7,765 nucleotides of DNA from Nitrospirota bacterium. Lineage in GTDB: Bacteria; Nitrospirota; Nitrospiria; Nitrospirales; UBA8639. Shown piece by piece: positions 5,884 to 7,765 of this stretch (positions are counted from its first letter, which is position 1; the number at the start of each line of letters is the position of its first letter). The position numbers and the translations under genes are program-made. The notes below the pieces were generated by a model. That model was not told where the DNA came from and made no database searches. It was given only the letters and a program-made list of their open reading frames with translations. The stretch is from assembly GCA_020355985.1 (NCBI GenBank), contig CP070628.1, positions 851,333 to 859,097 of the forward strand, read 5' to 3'.

Positions 5884-6933
5884 ATGCATACTTTTTGGCT
5901 AAGGTATCGGCGACAGGTGGGGGAAAAAATACGCGCAGGGTTATTGGTCGGTATGAGCCTCATGTGGCTAAACTTTTGGGGAATCATTCCACCTCCCAAT
6001 GCAGCAGCTGCCCAAGCTGAACATATCGTCCTGGTTGTTTTAGAAGGAATCAAGCCTTCCACTATTCAAAGCGGAGCAACACCTCATCTGGCAAAATTAG
6101 CCCAAGAAGGTGCCGTGTCTTGGTCCGCTCAATCCATCAGCCCTCCCCTTACCGTATCAGCCATGGCGTCCTTACTAACCGGACTGCCCGTGGAAAAACA
6201 TCGCGTTACCCCAGATTGGGAACAGTATGATTTTGCACGATCCTTCATGCGTTCCCCCACTGTCTTTGATTATATGGACCTTGCGGGCGGGGCAGACACC
6301 GGCGTGTTCCTCATGGACGAACGCCTCTATCAATTGATCCGACCTGAAATCTATGTCGATAAACAGGTCTGTGGCTATACCAAACCACAATGCACTCCTG
6401 AAACCGTATCCATCTATATTCGGGATTTCCTCAAAACTGTGACCAGCGGCAAAGGGTCCGGGTTCTGGCTCTTCGGTGTCCCTGACCTCCTGGTGACCCA
6501 TTTCCCCACGGCGGCACGGATTGGACAAAAATATGGATGGGATTCACCAAAATATTCAGCCGCGGTGACTGCTATTGATAACGCCATTGACCAAATCAAG
6601 AAAAATTATCAAGACATTGGTGTATTAGACCGCACCATGTTTATTATCACGGGATTAAACAGCGGCCCCCTTACTCCCCTCGCAAAAAAAGTGAAAAAGG
6701 GAGAAACGGTTGAATTGGACCCGACGATTCCTTGGATCGCCTCTGGGACCAATATTAAGCCGAATCATACCATCTCTCAGCCTGTCTCCCTGCTGGATAC
6801 CGCAGCCACAATCATGTATGCCCTAGGATTGGAGACCCACACGGAATGGCAAAGTCAGGCCATGAAAGATATTTTCCAAACAATTCCAGAACGACGGACA
6901 ACTGAAAATGAACTTGAAAAAATTTACCGATAA
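5884..6933 (+). CDS. Exported alkaline-phosphatase-superfamily-like protein, degenerate metal site
   Basis: Protein of 349 residues from ATG 5884; the TTG at 5860 adds eight residues but has no ribosome-binding site. A basic N-terminus, a hydrophobic stretch (about 19-35) and AQA|EH near residue 45 form a signal peptide, so the product is probably periplasmic or surface-exposed. The rest follows the type I phosphodiesterase/sulfatase layout: strand HIVLVVLEGIKPS, TPHLAKLAQEGA, a nucleophile region PPLTVSAMASLLTG (candidate Thr90), then PDLLVTH (Asp201, His206), YSAAVTAIDNAI and VSLLDTAATIMYALG. Two metal-site features are wrong. The first Asp of the usual VxxDG is Glu54, and the strand normally ending in (S/T)DHG reads FIITGLNSG (253-261), without Asp-His. 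It may be inactive, bind a different metal, or act as a binding protein. It is the first gene of a likely three-gene operon. Substrate unknown. Confidence 0.7.
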   Translation: MHTFWLRYRRQVGEKIRAGLLVGMSLMWLNFWGIIPPPNAAAAQAEHIVLVVLEGIKPSTIQSGATPHLAKLAQEGAVSWSAQSISPPLTVSAMASLLTGLPVEKHRVTPDWEQYDFARSFMRSPTVFDYMDLAGGADTGVFLMDERLYQLIRPEIYVDKQVCGYTKPQCTPETVSIYIRDFLKTVTSGKGSGFWLFGVPDLLVTHFPTAARIGQKYGWDSPKYSAAVTAIDNAIDQIKKNYQDIGVLDRTMFIITGLNSGPLTPLAKKVKKGETVELDPTIPWIASGTNIKPNHTISQPVSLLDTAATIMYALGLETHTEWQSQAMKDIFQTIPERRTTENELEKIYR

Positions 6934-7387
6934 TAAACCGATGTTTCGAACCAACTCTCAAATCAGAGCATGGATAGGCGGTTTGGTTCTTCTACTGACT
7001 TACTTCTCACCCATAGTCGGCTCGCAGGCAGACGCGGCTGAGCCTACGAACCCTCTGTTACGTGAATTTTCCATCACCATTGACCCCAGTGCACTCAACC
7101 CACCAACCTGGTGGCATGTGCCAGGTATCACACCCTTAATTTGGTCAAAAGATCCCATTAACATGGATGCTTACAAAACCACACAGGTTAAAGAATTGAA
7201 ACTCAAGCCCGGAGAATATCGGTTTGGGACATTCACGTTTGATTTTTTATTCAAAGTAACCTTAGCGGGAACCTTGGAGTTTGCTAAAACACTTGACCAA
7301 TGTGTCAAGGGTAGGAGCTCTCAAGTATTGACCATCCATTGCAGCCATACTCAACCCTATCCCCAAGACCCAGACTACTCAATGTAA
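6908..7387 (+). CDS. Small exported protein of unknown function
   Basis: I do not recognise a family. From ATG 6908 the product is 159 residues and overlaps the end of the upstream gene by 26 nt. ATG 6941 (148 residues, 7 nt after the upstream stop) is an equal alternative, since neither has a good ribosome-binding site. Both give a signal peptide: basic start, hydrophobic core GGLVLLLTYF (24-33) and a likely cut after ADAA (41-44). The mature part is about 115 residues, rich in aromatic and beta-prone segments (REFSITIDPSA, PTWWHVPGITPLIWS, KPGEYRFGTFTFDFLFKVTLAG). It has two cysteines (132 and 145) that could form a disulfide, and no helix after the signal. This suggests a small periplasmic beta-rich domain. 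Its position between the phosphatase-like protein and the HEAT protein suggests co-expression. Confidence 0.6.
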   Translation: MNLKKFTDNKPMFRTNSQIRAWIGGLVLLLTYFSPIVGSQADAAEPTNPLLREFSITIDPSALNPPTWWHVPGITPLIWSKDPINMDAYKTTQVKELKLKPGEYRFGTFTFDFLFKVTLAGTLEFAKTLDQCVKGRSSQVLTIHCSHTQPYPQDPDYSM

Positions 7388-7412
7388 ACCACACAAATCA
7401 CAAAGGCCTAAC

Positions 7413-7765
7413 ATGTCGAATTCTATACAAGACTGGGTTGAAGCTCTCGAGGATGTGGATGACGCGACCCGCGAGGAAGCCGCAAAAGCTCTTGGTGAAA
7501 AGGGTGATCCCAAAACCTTAGAGCCCCTTTTGGCCGCCCTAGAGGATGATTTTTGGTCCGTGCGAAGTCATGTGGGTTGGGCACTCGCCAAAATTGGTGG
7601 AGACCAAAGCATCGAAGGTCTTATTACCCTTTTTAATGACAATATGATGGAAGTCCAAGCCGAAGCGGTTCGAGCCATGGCCTCGATGGGCAAGGGAGTC
7701 GTGCCTAAATTACTCACCAGCCTCAAAGATAAACGGTGGCGCGTCCGCGAGCAGGCCGCAAAAAC
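7413..7765 (+). CDS. HEAT-repeat protein, 3' end cut by window edge
   Basis: An open frame begins at ATG 7413, 25 nt after the upstream stop, with AAAGG six nt before it, and runs without a stop to the window end. The 117 visible residues contain helical repeats of about 30 residues, each with the HEAT/PBS-lyase-type pattern of a charged residue, VR, then A-x-x-AL-x-x-G: ATREEAAKALGEKGD (18-32), WSVRSHVGWALAKIGG (48-63), VQAEAVRAMASMG (81-93) and WRVREQAAK (109-117). Such repeats form superhelical scaffolds for protein binding, and some members attach bilins, though nothing here points to that. There is no signal peptide, so the visible part should be cytoplasmic, unlike its two upstream neighbours. 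The total length and any C-terminal domain are unknown. Confidence 0.8.
   Translation, partial: MSNSIQDWVEALEDVDDATREEAAKALGEKGDPKTLEPLLAALEDDFWSVRSHVGWALAKIGGDQSIEGLITLFNDNMMEVQAEAVRAMASMGKGVVPKLLTSLKDKRWRVREQAAK

Noticed and set aside
1..7765. CRISPR arrays, insertion sequences, tRNA or rRNA genes
   Set aside because: I found no regularly spaced repeats, terminal inverted repeats, transposase frames or cloverleaf-like segments in the gaps.

Overview
This is a bacterial chromosomal window, apparently ordinary core and near-core genome, with no mobile elements, rRNA, tRNA or CRISPR visible. Base composition looks close to balanced by eye (not counted). The organism cannot be named from these genes alone. 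The three-subunit proton-translocating transhydrogenase, the bS21 type and the signal-peptide-bearing proteins suggest a diderm, non-enterobacterial lineage. A Nitrospirota-like bacterium is my best guess, held weakly.

Layout. Positions 1-190 hold no gene. From 191 to 5605 every gene is on the minus strand. Reading in the direction of transcription (right to left), these are: an uncharacterised alpha/beta-hydrolase-like protein (5605-4331); the transhydrogenase operon pntA1-pntA2-pntB (4161-1297); ribosomal protein bS21 (rpsU, 1112-918); and an endonuclease III-family DNA glycosylase (nth, 850-191). From about 5884 to the right edge the genes are on the plus strand: an exported alkaline-phosphatase-superfamily-like protein, a small exported protein of unknown function, and the beginning of a HEAT-repeat protein cut by the window end. 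A divergent intergenic region of about 280 bases separates the two halves.

How the genes work together. PntA1 (NAD(H)-binding domain I), PntA2 (membrane part of domain II) and PntB (rest of domain II plus NADP(H)-binding domain III) form one membrane enzyme that uses the proton gradient to make NADPH from NADH. The three genes are tightly spaced. Both internal junctions have the same design: a stop codon fused to a Shine-Dalgarno (TAAGGA), 12 nt, then ATG. rpsU and nth are co-directional and may share a transcript. The plus-strand trio is spaced like an operon and may act in or from the envelope, but its job is unknown.

Most notable points. (1) The transhydrogenase membrane domain has neither of the two histidines I know as alternative proton-channel residues in characterised enzymes: the PntB position is Asn and the PntA2 position is Ser. 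(2) The phosphatase-like protein lacks the Asp-His metal pair of its superfamily and has Glu for the first metal Asp. (3) The divergently transcribed hydrolase-like protein has Gly where a nucleophilic Ser is expected. Two back-to-back genes thus look like catalytically altered or dead members of hydrolase folds. I see no clearly undescribed multi-gene system, but the divergent pair and its exported and HEAT partners are the least explained part of the window.
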